NCBI GenBank assembly: GCA_900491605.1
Contig: UESW01005010.1
Span: 62,001 to 126,000 of the forward strand
Source of the DNA: Calamus simplicifolius
Taxonomy: Eukaryota; Streptophyta; Magnoliopsida; Arecales; Arecaceae
Direction: 5' to 3'
DNA length: 64,000 nt
Shown here: positions 35,401 to 46,469 of the stretch, in pieces
Layout: each line of letters begins with the position of its first letter
Position numbering within the stretch: the stretch's first letter is position 1
Program-made: the position numbers and the translations under genes
The notes under the pieces: model-generated
Told to the model about the DNA's origin: nothing
The model's input: the letters and a program-made list of their open reading frames with translations, nothing else
The model's database searches: none

Positions 35401-38400
35401 CCAGATGATAGTGGCAATAAAGCTCTTTGCTGCGGGGGACCCCTGGCCTCATGGGAGGCGGATGTCGAAATAGGGCTCGCCCTCAATCTCCAACAGGATG
35501 TGGGATATTGGAGCAAGAAGTGGGGTGAAGTGCTCTTTGGGAACTAGAGCTTGGGGTCGGTTATTTGGACGACGAGACGGCTCAGATTTTCTTGACCGCG
35601 CCCCAGCAAGTTCTGGGGGTACTAGCTTCTTGCCGGACCCCTTATCGACCTTCCTCCTAGAAAAGTCTGCTTCGTCGGCGCGGATATACTTCTGCGCTCG
35701 GCTCAGCAGTTTGGCATAAGAGTAGGAGGCTTCTTATCCAGGGAATAGGCGAAGCGGAAGGGACGGAGTCCCCGCTTCAGGGCCAGAGTGGCCACAAAGT
35801 CCTCAAGATTGTAGACCTCGAGTGCAGCCTCCTTGAACCGAGCCACGAAGTCCTTCAAGGTTTCGCCACTCATATGCTGTACGGCAAACAGGCTATCAGC
35901 CATCCGAGGAATCTTTCGGCATGCATCAAAGTGAGCCAAGAAAGATCGCTCCAGCTGTTTGAAAGAGCTGATACTGCATGGTGGTAAATGGGAATACCAT
36001 GCACGTGCGGCCTTCCGAAGTGTAGCTGGGAAAGCAACACAAAGGAGAGAGTTCGTTGCCCCCTGGATCTGCATGAGTACCTTGTAGCTTTCCAGATGAT
36101 CGAGGGGGTCTATGGTGCCATCGTATGGGTCCAGCTGAGGCAGACAGAACTGGGGCGGAGCCGACTCTTCCATGATACGGCGAGATAATGGGGGCGGTGG
36201 TCGTAGTCCGCCCTGTGGGGGTTAGTAATTCTACGACTGAGCTCCTTCAGCCGCTGATGGTACTTATCTAACCGTCGTTCGGCCCGGTGAGCAATCTTTT
36301 TGTTGAAATATCCCTTTGAAGACTCAGATGACGAATAGGGAGAAGGTTGCCGGTGCAGGGAATGCACCTGCTCGGGTTCCTTCCCACTGCGCCGCTTGGG
36401 AAGGCGGTTAGAGCGATGGGAAGGAGACTGTTGCCGTTTGGAGGTCTCCTGGCGACGAGATTTCGGGGATGCATGGTGGAAGGCCTCCGAAGGGGTCCTG
36501 CCATGATAAGACTGGCTAGCTCCATGACCCTCCACATAGGGCGAAGAGAATTGAGGCGGCAATGGCATGATGGCGGAACACTGTTCCTGTAGCCCTCGAA
36601 CCACCGCCATCAGGTCTTGAACTTGCTGAGTTAGAGCATCGAGCCGATCAGCTTGGATAAACTGCGGCTACACGGGGGCGGAACAGGGAGATTGGCCTCC
36701 GGTTGCTCAACCCACGATAGGTGTCCCCCAGCCTGACTGGTAGAGGCCTCCTGCGCACGTGTAACCGCCATCTTCTTCCTTGCAGAGGTTGTGTGGTCAT
36801 AGATGCGTTGAAATGAACGTCTGTGCTGCTGCCCCCTACCTGGCGCGCCAATCTGTTGCTGCCAAATCACTTCTCAAGAGCGTCGGGTGAGAAAGGAGCT
36901 TTATAGGTCTTCCGGAAGATGACAAGACTACCTTCTTTCGCCGAAAACCTGCAACAAAAGTTCCGGACCGGTGGTTCCGGCGGGGACCCTCTGACGTTCA
37001 AGTTAGTGGTTTGAAGAACAGTAGTAGATTTGAGATAGTAGCAATCAAGTCCCTTTCCTCGTTGTGAGTCAGGGTTTTTATATACATGTTCGGAGGTCCC
37101 TCTTACCCTTCATGGATAACCGTCGGATCATGTTTTCCGTCAAGATCGGTTCCGTATAAACGGTAGGTGGGCGCATAGCCGCTAAGCGTGCGCCGTAAAT
37201 ATCAGCAACTGCCCATAGTATATCGGTAACCGCTTGTGATCTTGGCAAAAAACGGGTTGATGGGCTATGTGGCCGTCTTAGGCGCTTTAAATCACTGGGC
37301 ATTATTCGAAATTGATTCCACTACCGAAACTACCAGCCGAGAGCATGCCAAGGAGAGACTTGAGGCCAAGGTCGAAGCGATACTCGAGGCCGGGGCTGAA
37401 GATATGCCGAGGCCGATGCGGGGCTCTAGGCCTAGACTGAGGCGAGGCTCGAGGCCGAAGCCGAGGCGAGACTCGAGGCTAATGTTGAAGCTGAAATGGT
37501 CCGCGACCGAGGCCGAGGTGAAGTCCGAGGCCGAAGCCGAGGCGGTGCTGGGACTAGCTACCAAATTATTACTTGGCTCCGAGAACTGTACAGACTGTTA
37601 CTCTACCGTCTGGGGGCATGGTCAGCGACATCATTAGGTCCTGTTAATGGAGTTCTGTCAGAAATTATGTATATATGAGATCAAAGTTGGTACATGGTTG
37701 TAGTTTGAAAGGAGAAATGAAGAGGATGCAGAAATTGAGAAAGAATAATAACAAAAAAGAAAAAAATACAAGGAAGTGATAGAGTGAAGATACAAGAGAA
37801 GTAATGATGATCTTTTAATTATATTGATTCTTCATCTGGATGCATGGTAGCTAGCTTTCCTCATCTTTTCCAGATAGAGAAATAGACAACTTATATGAAG
37901 GGCTTTGAAAAGTGAAGAAGATAAAATATAAAAAGATCTCGATATATCTTATAAATCCTTCTGAACAAAAGAGGTGGAAAAATCACAATATATCTTTCAA
38001 AATTGCCAAAACATAAAAGAACTGGAGTTGGGTGGATCATCTAAATATTGTCCTAAAACCAGTCATTAATCTTCAGTAATCTCATATGGAGCCCTACAGT
38101 TCTCCCTGCAGCTGATTGTGAAGTTTTGAATTTCAGGCGTGATCTGCATCTCAACGACATCATTCTTTAGCACATGTTGGTTTCTGTGGAAAACAAAACA
38201 AACTGCATCCAAATTTAGATATTTTTCCATTTTCATGGATGGCACGTCATGTCCTTGAATGCTCTTTTTTTTTTTCTTTTACCCTCTCGCTTTCCATTTG
38301 TTCCTCCTTTTCATTAGAACCTGTGCAATAAGTAATTTTCCTTGGTCTGCTTCTTGTATACAACTTTTTAGTACAACTATGTCACCCCATTGTTGTTGCT

Positions 38401-41025
38401 TTTTGGTCAGGTGCAGGGGCATTATATGTGTAGTGATGTAAAGATGGTATGGCCCATGGAATCTGGGCCCTAGCCCAGTATGGCCCTGGCTTATGGGTTT
38501 CATGCCAGCCCATAGGCCGCCTTTTTTTCTGATTTTCTGTTTTTTATGTGCTAAATTGACTAAAATACCCTCAGAATATAGCTATTTATGGCTGCTGGAG
38601 GGGGTAAATACCCTCATGGGAAAAAGCCAAAATGACATTGTTGGGCCATGCCGGCCTGCCCCAGAGGCCTCAAACCATGGCCCAGCATGACCTGGTGCCA
38701 TTCGGCACAGCCTATTTTATACCGCTAGATATGTGCTCTGGCCCTGCAGTTTGAAGTACTGCTCTGCACTAGTAAAGTAGCAGCCCGTGGATGAAGTGGA
38801 GGCTGCTTGTTGTTAGCTTTAGGAGAAGATTAAGGTTGCAGACAGCCCTTCAGTAATTTTCACCTCAAGTAGCGAATCTGACATGTTCCAAAAACAATAT
38901 TGTGTGAATCACCTAAGGATTCTTCTCAATCATCAACGTAACTTAAAAGAATGAAAACTTTTATGGCAGGGATGGTCGAGTTTGTGGTTTTTCCTTTGTT
39001 ATGTCACTTATATGCTTTAAGCCTTTACTCTTTACTTGAGAGAAGCATGACACCAGGATCTGCATTTGCCATGTGTTAAAAGATCTTTGCTGGGAGCAAA
39101 TTGCAAAACTTAGCCTGGTCTGATTTTCAGAGAAGGATGTACATATGGTGAGCATCATAGAAGCGTGTGGAAAAATCCTCAGGAGACTAGTGGAGAATAT
39201 GGTTAAATGATTGTGTGAAACATTAGTGGATGGTATTCTAGAAGTACTGAGATGCATTCGTTTTTGCTTCAAAATTTACCCATGTTCTAATAATAATGGC
39301 CACTATCATAGAAAAATATTGACTCTTCACACTGATCTTGTTTAGCTTCTTGCACCTTCCATGGTAACTATTTTCTGAATGACTATGAGCCGAATGCTTG
39401 GACAGCTAATGCTAACCTGAAAGCCAAAATGGACTAGTTCATATATTTTTCCCCCTTTTCTATATATATAAAAAGATGCAGCTATAACTCAAGAACTGGA
39501 TGCTTACTATGCGGTTAACTGTGGGATTTTATCCAATAGTACCAGCATACAATTGATTTTATCTTGTTGTGATGCCTTCTCTAATCTTTATTATAATATA
39601 TTAAAGGTACCATATTCTATGCTAACTTTGCTTTTTCCTAACAAAACATTTTACAGACTAGCATTAAATCAATTGAATAAGTTGATCTAAATAAATTGTC
39701 TTAACTGTAATGAATGGCTACTCCCATTAATGCAACCTAACCATGGAGTTCAATTGCAGCTTATCATTGATTGTGCAAACTCTACTATCTCTTGCCTTCC
39801 TTTGGCTACAATCAGGTTTAACTATGGAATCAGGTTTAACAAAGACACCTTGGTGGTATTAGCAATCAATAAGGAAAGCGGGGATCATTCTAACTTTTCC
39901 TTCTTTTTTGCAAACAACTAGCTGACAACCTTGCAACCCTTTGCATTCTCATTCAGGCTTGGCAATGATGTCATCTGTCGATACCTTACTGCATTATATT
40001 GTGGGGCTTGAACTGCTATATATAAACATCAACAGTATCAATGTGTCATATTTTTCCCCTTGCTAATCCGCTTGAACTTTACTGTTTCACAGGTCTCCAT
40101 TGAATATGGATTATGCGAGATGTTAAACACAACAGCCATAGGTAAAGAAGTCCCTAAAAATGGCATCTGGTTTCCTGAATTGCCAAATCTTGAAGCATTG
40201 CTGCCAGCTGGAACTTTAGATCTTTCTGTGGAGCGTATTTACCAAGAGGTTTAGACAATTCATTATCATCGTGAATATCTTGTTTATTCATATGATCATT
40301 CAATTTATGAAGAAAAGAATCTTTTGTGTCTTACTAGCAAATGATGTACATTGATTGCTGCAGATGCCGCGTTGGGAGGAGTCTGTTCTGGGTGCAAGAA
40401 ATAGATACGCTAGGGTCATTCAGACTCTTGCAGACGAGTATCCCCATGAAAACTTGCTGCTGGTAACACACGGTTGGTGCTTCATTGTAAATCAGCTTAT
40501 GTGTTTCTGGATGCACCTTTATTATAAATTGCTTCCAACGCAGGCTTACCTTCAATTTTTCCCAAAACAATGGAAAAAAAAAGGCATTCACATTTGTTGA
40601 GGCTCTTAATATGGTTCGCTCTACAGATTTTAGTGCTTAAATTAATATAATTTTCATTGTCTTGCTTTTCTTTTTGCCAAAAAAAACATCTCCTTACAAA
40701 GAAAAAAAAAGAGGATTTTTTTTTAATAATTGGCATATTCTTCAAAATTCATCAAACCGGTCATGTTTATAATCTACGCATGCATTTTTTTTTTTTTTCA
40801 GTTGTTTGACTGCAAGTCATTCTTCTTCCCTGTGTGGCAGGAGAGGGAGTTGGTGTTTCAGTCTCTTCATTCCAAAAGAATACGGAAGTTTATGAAGTGG
40901 ACTATTGTGGATATTCTCATCTGCAAAGGCGCATATTTATTAAGCCTTCGCAGGCCTTTAATGCCGGAAACTTCTTGTTGCTGACGAAGAGTGGCCAGAC
41001 GGGCGTATCCTTTACTGTTGCTTGA
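26086..41025 (+). CDS. Histidine phosphatase (phosphoglycerate mutase-like) family protein, four exons
   Basis: Probable soluble phosphatase or mutase-fold enzyme; the physiological substrate of this plant family is not established. Exons 26086-26403, 40093-40248, 40364-40472 and 40841-41025 join in frame to 255 residues, close to the family's usual size. The RHG motif (R16-H17-G18, MRHGER) supplies the nucleophilic histidine. R72 in SPFLRCLQTA is the second-arginine candidate, and H194 in VTHGEGVGV is the second catalytic histidine. The last exon completes the fold with EVDYCGYSHLQRR. All introns are GT-AG. Intron 1 is 13.7 kb because it contains the Tat element at 27160-37633. The frame is intact. 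Whether the long intron is spliced efficiently is unknown. Confidence 0.9.
27160..27958 (-). mobile_element. 3' LTR of element 2 (799 bp)
   Basis: The plus-strand ends are CGTTGCTCCCAAATC (terminal TG changed to CG) and GATCAGCCACATCA. A minus-strand TATATAAAAAC box is near 27377-27388. U3 contains GC-rich repeats of GAGGCCGAGGC type at about 27660-27875. Confidence 0.9.
28332..28340 (+). promoter_or_regulatory. TATA box of the antisense gene in element 2
   Basis: TATAAAAGG lies 167 bp upstream of the antisense start codon. It is preceded by GATGATTTGAAA, which also precedes the TATA box at the matching place in element 3 (51395-51421, minus); element 4 has the related CAATTTGAAA at about 63628-63637. 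Confidence 0.65.
28499..30787 (+). pseudogene. Antisense gene of element 2 (PF04195-like, three exons)
   Basis: Function unknown; opposite in strand to gag-pol. Exon 1 (28499-29348) starts MASSFLSCSISDSGGYS, has a Ser/Pro-rich lead, then the segment with MTAQEIINLRAKYSLPTD, RPLPEDRV, IPIHPFILNLLDRYS and GWWSFAPRP. This resembles the plant family Pfam calls putative gypsy-type transposon (PF04195). Exon 2 (29447-30041) is Pro/Ala-rich with Lys/Arg clusters. Exon 3 (30117-30787) is an Ala/Glu-rich, probably coiled-coil stretch (KKAEQALEAAQAEVA) ending in an acidic tail (GLEGIDNLDPDEEPS). Donors GTGAGCAGC and GTAAGTATT match element 3. A TAG at 28961-28963 and further stops disable this copy. 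Confidence 0.75.
31150..31320. repeat. Tandem repeat, about 25-bp unit, between pol and antisense gene of element 2
   Basis: About six imperfect copies of GTGCCGACGCGGAGTCGGGC on the plus strand. The same unit, in the same orientation relative to pol, is expanded at 48290-48660 in element 3. Each unit contains a CCGAC...GTCGG inverted pair. Confidence 0.85.
31396..32500 (-). pseudogene. Integrase region of element 2 pol
   Basis: The C-terminal part lies at 31396-31890 (GETPFSLVFGSKAVIPVEI, QRIARYYNARVHPRTF). The core is split between 31716-31949 (MTNRIILQGLRTRLDDFKG, after the catalytic Glu region) and 32041-32241, which is frameshifted. The zinc-binding region lies about 32300-32420. There is no chromodomain. 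Several shifts and stops make it inactive. Confidence 0.8.
32694..33554 (-). pseudogene. RNase H region of element 2 pol
   Basis: The RNase H domain is at 32694-33164: D in WILHVDGASNSQGSGAG, E in NNQAEYSALLSGMRL, D in VFTDSQLISDQVKEEYETRD. The RT-linked connection is at 33213-33554 (MLSKPRDGKKLFLYLAAFPE, TRYSRIEKIVFALI). A frame change near 33200 separates them. The catalytic D-E-D residues are still visible. Confidence 0.85.
33597..35132 (-). pseudogene. Protease and reverse transcriptase of element 2
   Basis: The protease at 34602-35132 has ILVDSGSSVNVLSYDAFVRM (active site D-S-G) and AYNAILGRPGLNLL. It passes by frameshift into RT at 34075-34701 (TRTVQIGALLSEEARDRLL, FTDLNKVCPKDSFPLPRIDQ, FMDAFSGYNQIKMD). 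RT continues after another shift at 33800-34078 (MPFELKNAGATYQRLMNKVF, VYVDDMLTKS) and at 33597-33845 (ANPNKIRAILDM). The active-site YVDD is intact; the shifts inactivate the copy. Confidence 0.88.
35264..36771 (-). pseudogene. gag of element 2
   Basis: It starts MAVTRAQEASTSQAGGHLSW near 36771, about 80 bp inside the 5' LTR; element 3 has a matching start at 42956. A charged Arg/Ser-rich region is at 36110-36610. The capsid core is at 35703-36173 (FCLPQLDPYDGTIDPLDHLE, FKQLERSFLAHFDACRKIP, LKDFVARFKEAALEVYNLE). The zinc-knuckle-like YCHYHLDYGHDTEDYHLLKK is at 35264-35452, with the last Cys replaced by Tyr. Shifts separate the pieces. Confidence 0.8.
36854..37633 (-). mobile_element. 5' LTR of element 2 (780 bp)
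   Basis: Plus-strand ends TGTTGCTGCCAAATC and GTCAGCGACATCA, followed by the TSD TTAGG. A minus-strand TATATAAAAAC box is near 37073-37084. U3 GAGGCCGAGGC-type repeats are shorter than in the 3' LTR, which accounts for much of the 19-bp length difference. Confidence 0.9.
37639..40092. other. Remainder of intron 1 of the histidine-phosphatase gene
   Basis: No exon or gene recognised. The segment at about 38450-38720 is GC-richer with repeated GGCCCATG/CATGGCCC words in both orientations and may be a small decayed transposon. The rest is AT-rich intron sequence. Confidence 0.45.
40093..40248 (+). CDS. Exon 2, histidine-phosphatase gene
   Basis: Codes residues 107-158, starting VSIEYGLCEML after TTTCACAG and ending RIYQE before the donor GTTTAG. 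It is phase 0 at both ends, so joining it to exon 1 restores the family's characteristic V-K-V-S-I-E stretch. Confidence 0.9.
40364..40472 (+). CDS. Exon 3, histidine-phosphatase gene
   Basis: Codes residues 159-194 (MPRWEESVLGARNRYA to LLLVTH) and one base of a Gly codon. The acceptor is TTGCTGCAG and the donor GTTGGT. It carries the second catalytic histidine. Confidence 0.9.
40841..41025 (+). CDS. Exon 4, histidine-phosphatase gene
   Basis: Completes the split Gly codon after GTGTGGCAG and codes GEGVGVSVSSFQ to the end VSFTVA, with the stop TGA at 41023-41025. Confidence 0.9.
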
Positions 41026-41355
41026 GAAAGTGGCGGAGGGTTTCCAGCAATGTGAGCTTGGTTTATTCAACGCTGTTCAGCTGGAGAGCTCATATTGAGT
41101 TTGGATCATTCTGCCCAACATAGCTTTTTTTTTTTTTTTTTCCTTTTCTGTTTCCCTTTTACTTTAAATTGATGTAGTCATGATTGTGCAAGTAACTTGC
41201 AGTTTTGTTGCTGCCGTACATTAGAAATTCTTCACTGTAAGACAGTCACTCCTAAGTACTCATTTGATATTTTATTAAAAAAAATTGATGAAAAAATTTT
41301 ATTGTTTGTAATTGACTGAAAATTGGTACGAAAAAATAACCCCCAACAAGCACGC

Positions 41356-41356
41356 G

Positions 41357-41414
<58 letters not shown>
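41356..41414. repeat. Compound microsatellite (CT)n(AT)n
   Basis: A GCGCGC stretch is followed by about 19 CT and about 8 AT units, some 330 bp downstream of the histidine-phosphatase stop codon. Confidence 0.9.
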
Positions 41415-42083
41415 CTTTTGTGTTTCAATAAAGTAATTTTTCATAAAAAATTACTAATTTGATTATAATACTTCTAAATAATAATATAATTTAATATATT
41501 ATATAATATAATGTAACATGATTTAATATATTATAATATATAATAAGTATAATTTTGAATTGTTGATGCTAAAATTTTTTTTAGTGTGTTAAGAAAAGAG
41601 AAAATATCACCTTTTACATAGAAAAATCTTTGGCTAAATTACAGAATTAACCCATATACTTATGGTGTTATATCACTTTGGTTCTTAAACTTTAAAAAAT
41701 TATAAAAATAATTCTGAACTTTTGTTTTCTAGCACTTTGATCCTTTATCATTAAATAGAGGAGATATCGTTTATTTTTATCCTTTATGGTAGCATATGTA
41801 GTAACACACGTGATATTTAAGTGGCAAAAATAAATTAAAAATTTATAATTAACTCATTATTTAATAATTTAAAAAATATAAAAAAATTAAAATAATATCT
41901 TTCTGTTCTGATTTGTTCTAATCCGTGAGTGTTCATGTACCTACTGCGCTCCCTCCTAAGGTAAATTAGGACAAGAAAATTATTTTTTTTTTATATTTTT
42001 TTAATTATTAAATAATGGATTAACGGTTTAGTTATGAATTTCATATATATTTTTGTTATTTGGATGTCACGTGTGTTACTACG

Positions 42084-42892
42084 TGATGTGGTTAATCACA
42101 CCTCCTGGCGGCATAGTAACAGCGTGCACAGCCTTCGAAGCAATGGTAATAATTTCAACCGGCTCCTAACATCGGTCTCGGCTTCGGCCTTGGCACTGGC
42201 CTCGGCCCCAGCTTCAGCCTTAGCCTCGGTCCTGGCCTCGGCTTTGGCTCCGGCCTCGGCCTCAACCCCGGCATCGGCTCTCGGACTCAATCTTGGCTCC
42301 AGCCTCGGCTTCGGTCTCGTTCCCAGCCTAAGGCTCGACCTCGGTCTCGGCTTCGGCATCGGCTCTTGGCCTCGGCCCCAGCATCGGCTCTCGGCCCAAC
42401 TTTGGCTCCGACCTCAACCTTTGACACAATTTCAGCCATGAAGCCAGATTCTAATGCTGAACAATTTAAAATAACTACCACGCGGCCCACTCGCCCACCT
42501 TTTGCCAGGATCACAGGCAGCTACAGATACTACGCATCTGCCGATATCCGCGGAACGTATCTAACAACCAGGCGCCAACCTACGAAGCCGATCTTAACAG
42601 AAGATAGATCCGGCTGTTATCGCGGAAGGGTAAGAGGGACCCCGAACAGGTATATAAGAGCCGACCCCCAATGAGGGGGGGACGCTTTCTCTCTCTCTCT
42701 CTCGAGCTCTACTCATAAGAATTCTTGTTCCTCACATCACTGACTTGAGCGTCGGAGGGTCCCCACCGGAACCACCGGTTCGGAACTTTTCTTGCAGGTT
42801 CTCGGCTGACGGAGGTGATCCTATCACTCCTCTGAAGGTCCGCGAAGCTCTCCTCTCACCCGATGCACCTCAACAGTGATTTGACGGCAACA
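42084..42892 (+). mobile_element. 5' LTR of element 3 (809 bp)
   Basis: TGATGTGGTTAATCACACC at the start and GACGGCAACA at the end. TATATAAGAG lies near 42651-42660. U3 holds GC-rich repeats of CTCGGCYTYGGC type at 42170-42420, and a CT microsatellite follows the TATA box near 42690. Confidence 0.92.
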
Positions 42893-42955
42893 ATTGGCAT
42901 GCCAGGTAGGGGGGCGGTAACGTACGACAAACAGACGTTCCCTGCAAGGAAGAAG

Positions 42956-44110
42956 ATGGCAGTTACCCGTGCACAAGATGCTTCCACCAGCCATGCCGCG
43001 GAACATCTATAGCGGGCTGAACAGTCGGATGCCAACCTCCCTATTCCGCCTCCAAGGCAACCGCAGGCTGAGCAGTCGGAGGCCAACCTCCCTATTCCGC
43101 CTCCCATGCAGCCGTAGGCTAGCCAGCCTGACGGCTCGAGGTTCTAGCTCACCAGGTCCAGGACCTGATGACAATGGTACGGGGACTGCAGGAGCAAGGC
43201 TTTGGCTGCTGCACCTCAACCCCCTCGCCCGATGGAGGTGCGGGGGACAGTCCGTCTCACCAAGGCGGGACCCCACCTGAGGTCTCCCACCACTCACCCC
43301 CTGAACCCTCGCCGGGAGCCTCGAAGCGACGGCGGTCCCCTTCCCACCATTCCGATCGTTCCCACCCCGAGAAGGAACAGAGGGTGCATCCTTTCCACGG
43401 CCTTCTTCGGCTTCTTCTTCGAATCCTCGAAGAGGATCTCAGGAAGACTACCCGTCGGGCCGAGCAACGGCTCGATGAGTATCATCGGTTGGAGGAGCTT
43501 AGCCGCTGGATCGCTAACCCTCACGGGACGGACTATGAGCATCCCCCCGCTTTCCGGCGTATCATGGAGGAACCGGTCCCGCCCAGTTCCGTCTCCCCCA
43601 GCTGGATCCGTACGATGGCACGACGGACCCCCTGGACCACCTGGAAAGCTATAAGGTCCTCATGCAGGTTCAGGGTGCATGGTATTCTCGTTTGCCACCA
43701 CACAGTATCAACTCTTTCAGACAGCTCAAGCGATCTTTCCTGGCCCACTTTGATGCTGCCGGAAGATCCCCGAGTGGCTGATAGCCTATTTGCTGTCCAG
43801 CAGAAGAGTTGAAACCTGAAGGACTTTGTCGCTCGGTTCAAGGAAGCCGTTGGAGGTATACAACCTGGAAGACTCCGTAGCCACTTGGCATTAAAGGAGG
43901 ACTTCGTCCTTCTAGGTTTGCCTATTCCCTGGACAAGAAGCCTCCGAGTTCTTATGCCGAGCTTCTGAGCCGAGCGCAGAAGTACATTGCGCCGACGAGG
44001 CAGATTCTTCCAGGAGGGAAGTTGACAAGAATCAGTAAGAAACCACCACCTACTGAATGCCGGGGGCACGACCCGGAAGCCTGAGCCTCCTCACCGCCAG
44101 ATCGCCGACC
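42956..44110 (+). pseudogene. gag of element 3
   Basis: The start MAVTRAQDASTS at 42956 matches the gag start of element 2, but a stop follows within about 20 codons. Recognisable pieces are the Arg/Ser-rich linker (43168-43560), the capsid core near 43590-43900 in several frames (LDPYDGTTDPLDHL-like, SFLAHFDA-like) and, after many shifts, the zinc-knuckle-like YCRYHRDYGHDT-like region near 44240-44290. Single-base losses are frequent, so no long frame survives. Confidence 0.75.
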
Positions 44111-44499
44111 ACAGGCTTGTTCCTAAGGAGCAATTCACTCCCCTCATGGCTCCGATATCTCACATCCTGCTGAGATCGAGGAGGAACCTTATTTCAACGT
44201 CCACCTCCTTGAAGTCTGGGTCCCCCGCAACAAGGAGTTTTACTGCCGGTACCACCGAGACTATGGTCATGACACGAGGACTACGCCATCTGAAGAAAGC
44301 CATTGAGGAGCTGGTTCAACAGGGTCACCTGGCAAATTCGTTCGAAGGGGAAACCTTCCTACTCCGGGTCCATCGGTGCCTCCCGCACTTCAGACTGGCA
44401 TGGACAATGCTCCAACGGAGAAGACCATAGCTATGATTTCCTGGGGGGCAGGTGGCGGTTCAAAGAGACAGCGAGAGGGAATAGATTCTGTAATTCCCT

Positions 44500-46300
44500 T
44501 TCTTGGAAAGGATTTAGAGGGGTAGTTAATAAGCATGACGACAGCGTCGTTGTGTCCATGACTATAGCCAAACATCCTGTAAAAAGAATTTTAGTTGATA
44601 GTGGGAGTTCGGTGGATGTTTTGAGCTACGAGGCTTTTGTTCGGATGAACTTGTCAAACTTCCTTCGACCCGTGCCACCCCCTTAATGGGCTTTACTGGA
44701 GACTCGGTGAGCGTGAGGGGGAATTCCTCTCCCTGTCACGGCTGGAACCCTCCATGTCAGAGCACGGTGGTTATAAATTTCTTGGTGGTCCGGGTCCCAC
44801 TGGCTTATAACGCTATCTTGGGGAGACCAGGATTGAATTTGCTAGATGCGTGATCTCCACTAAGAGATTATTGGTAAGGTTCCCCACTGACGAAGGAGTC
44901 GGAGAAATGAAAGGGAGAGCAAAGCCCGCCACCGCTTTGCTATCACTTGTCTCCCAGTCTGCAAGGGGCGTCGGCAATAACCTCTGAGCCGCTCGATCCC
45001 CGAGAGCTTGGAAGGAGGGGAGAGCAGCCGAGCACCTTCTGACCCTCCCCTTGGGGGATGACCCGGCAAGGACCATCAGGTGGGGCATTGCTTCCGGAGG
45101 AGGCGCACGATCACTTCTTGCTTTCCTGCGTGCCAACACCGACGTCTTTGCATGGTCATCCTCAGACATGCCGGGCGTCCCTGAGGAAGTGATCACCCAT
45201 CAACTCAACCTTAGGCCAGAGTGTCGGCCGGTCGACAGAAGAAAAGAAGCTTCGCCCAGACAGACAAAGGCTATCGACGAGGAGTCCGCAAGTTGAACGG
45301 CTGCAGGCCATATTCGGGAAGTTCATTACCCCGAATGGTTGGCCAACGTGGTGATGGTCCGTAAGACCAACGGAGCTGGAGGATGTGCGTGGACTTCACC
45401 GACCTCAACAAAGCATGCCCCAAGGACAGCTTTCCCTGCCCCGGATCGATCAACTGGTGGACGCTATCCGGCCATGAGGTCCTTAGCTTCATGGATGCTT
45501 TCTTGGATATAACCAGATCAGGATGAATCCCGCGGATGAGGAAGCTACCTCCTTCATAACTGAGAAGGGGTTATACTGCTACAAGGTAATGCCATTTGGG
45601 CTAAAGAACGCGGGAGCCACCTACCAAAGGCTAATGAACAAGTCTTCGAAGGACCAGATAGGATGCAACATGGAGGTGTACGTGGATGACATGCTGACAA
45701 AAAGCATCCATACCACTGACCATATGCTGACTGGAGACTTTTGACAACCTTCGTCGGTACCAGATGAGCTGAACCCACGCAAGTGTGCATTTCGGGTGAC
45801 AGCCAGGAAAGTTCTTGGGTTTCATGGTGACCGGGGGATCGAGGCAAACCCGGACAAGATCAAGCCATCTTGGACATGAGGTCTCCCCAACAAGAAGGAA
45901 ATACAGCGCCTGACGGGAAGGGTGGCCGCCTTGAGCCATTTTTTGTCCAAGTCCGCTAGAGGTGCTACCTTTCTTCAAGGCGCTCCGCAAAGTCAATGGC
46001 TTCGAATGGACGAAAGAATGCCAGGAGGCCTTCAAGGGTTAAAGATTTCTATCTACCCGCCACTGCTGTCCAAGCCAACAGGTGGAGAAGAACTCCTTCT
46101 ATACCTCGCGGCCTCTCCCGAAGCCGTTAGTTCTGTGCTGGTCCGCATGGACACCAATGGGACACAAAAGCCATGTATTACACAAGCAAGGTGCTCCACG
46201 ATGCGGAGACCAGTACTCGAGAGTGAGAAGATTATCTTCGCGTTGATCGTGTCCACCCAATGCCTGCGGCCATACTTCCAAGCCACCCGATCGCGGTATC
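44500..46300 (+). pseudogene. Protease and reverse transcriptase of element 3
   Basis: The protease segment (44303-44686) reads VKRILVDSGSSVDVLSYEAF, with the D-S-G intact. RT starts in the frame at 45051-45296 (FLRANTDVFAWSSSDMPGVP) and, after several one-base shifts, shows MPFGLKNAGATYQRLMNK and VYVDDMLTKS at 45523-45744. The RT-RNase H connection is at 45922-46317 (GGEELLLYLAASPEAVSSVL). The domains are in the usual order and spacing. Confidence 0.85.
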
Positions 46301-46469
46301 ACAGACCAACCTCTTAAGGCGATCTCTCTCTCTGACACTTCTGGCCGGCTGGCGAAGTGGGCCTCAAGTTGGAGAATTCGATCTATCATTCCCCCGGTCG
46401 GCCATGAAGTCTCAAGTCTTGGCAGATTTTTTGGTCGAATGCACTTGGGCTAAGGAGCAACCAGAAGAG

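Larger units (their letters stand above)
27160..37633 (-). mobile_element. Full-length Tat-type gypsy element 2 in the gene's intron 1, TSD TTAGG
   Basis: LTRs at 27160-27958 (3') and 36854-37633 (5') are flanked by TTAGG at 27155-27159 and 37634-37638. Minus-strand order: gag (about 35264-36771), protease (about 34700-35132), RT (about 33800-34701), RNase H (32694-33554), integrase (31396-32500), tandem repeat (31150-31320) and 3' LTR. A plus-strand gene at 28499-30787 lies between pol and the 3' LTR. The purine tract next to the 3' LTR reads, on the plus strand, GATGCCCCCCGCCCCTGAG (27959-27977). The plus-strand primer region CTACCTGGCGCGCCAATC abuts the 5' LTR. Confidence 0.93.

Noticed and set aside
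38450..38720. GGCCCATG-rich segment as a defined transposon
   Set aside because: Inverted words are visible, but no terminal repeats or target duplication could be found.
42096..42514. Ala/Ser-rich ORFs in the element 3 LTR (and 51721-52072, 27540-27743, 37236-37637)
   Set aside because: Translations of the GC-rich U3 repeat of the LTRs; they occur on both strands and have no conserved start.
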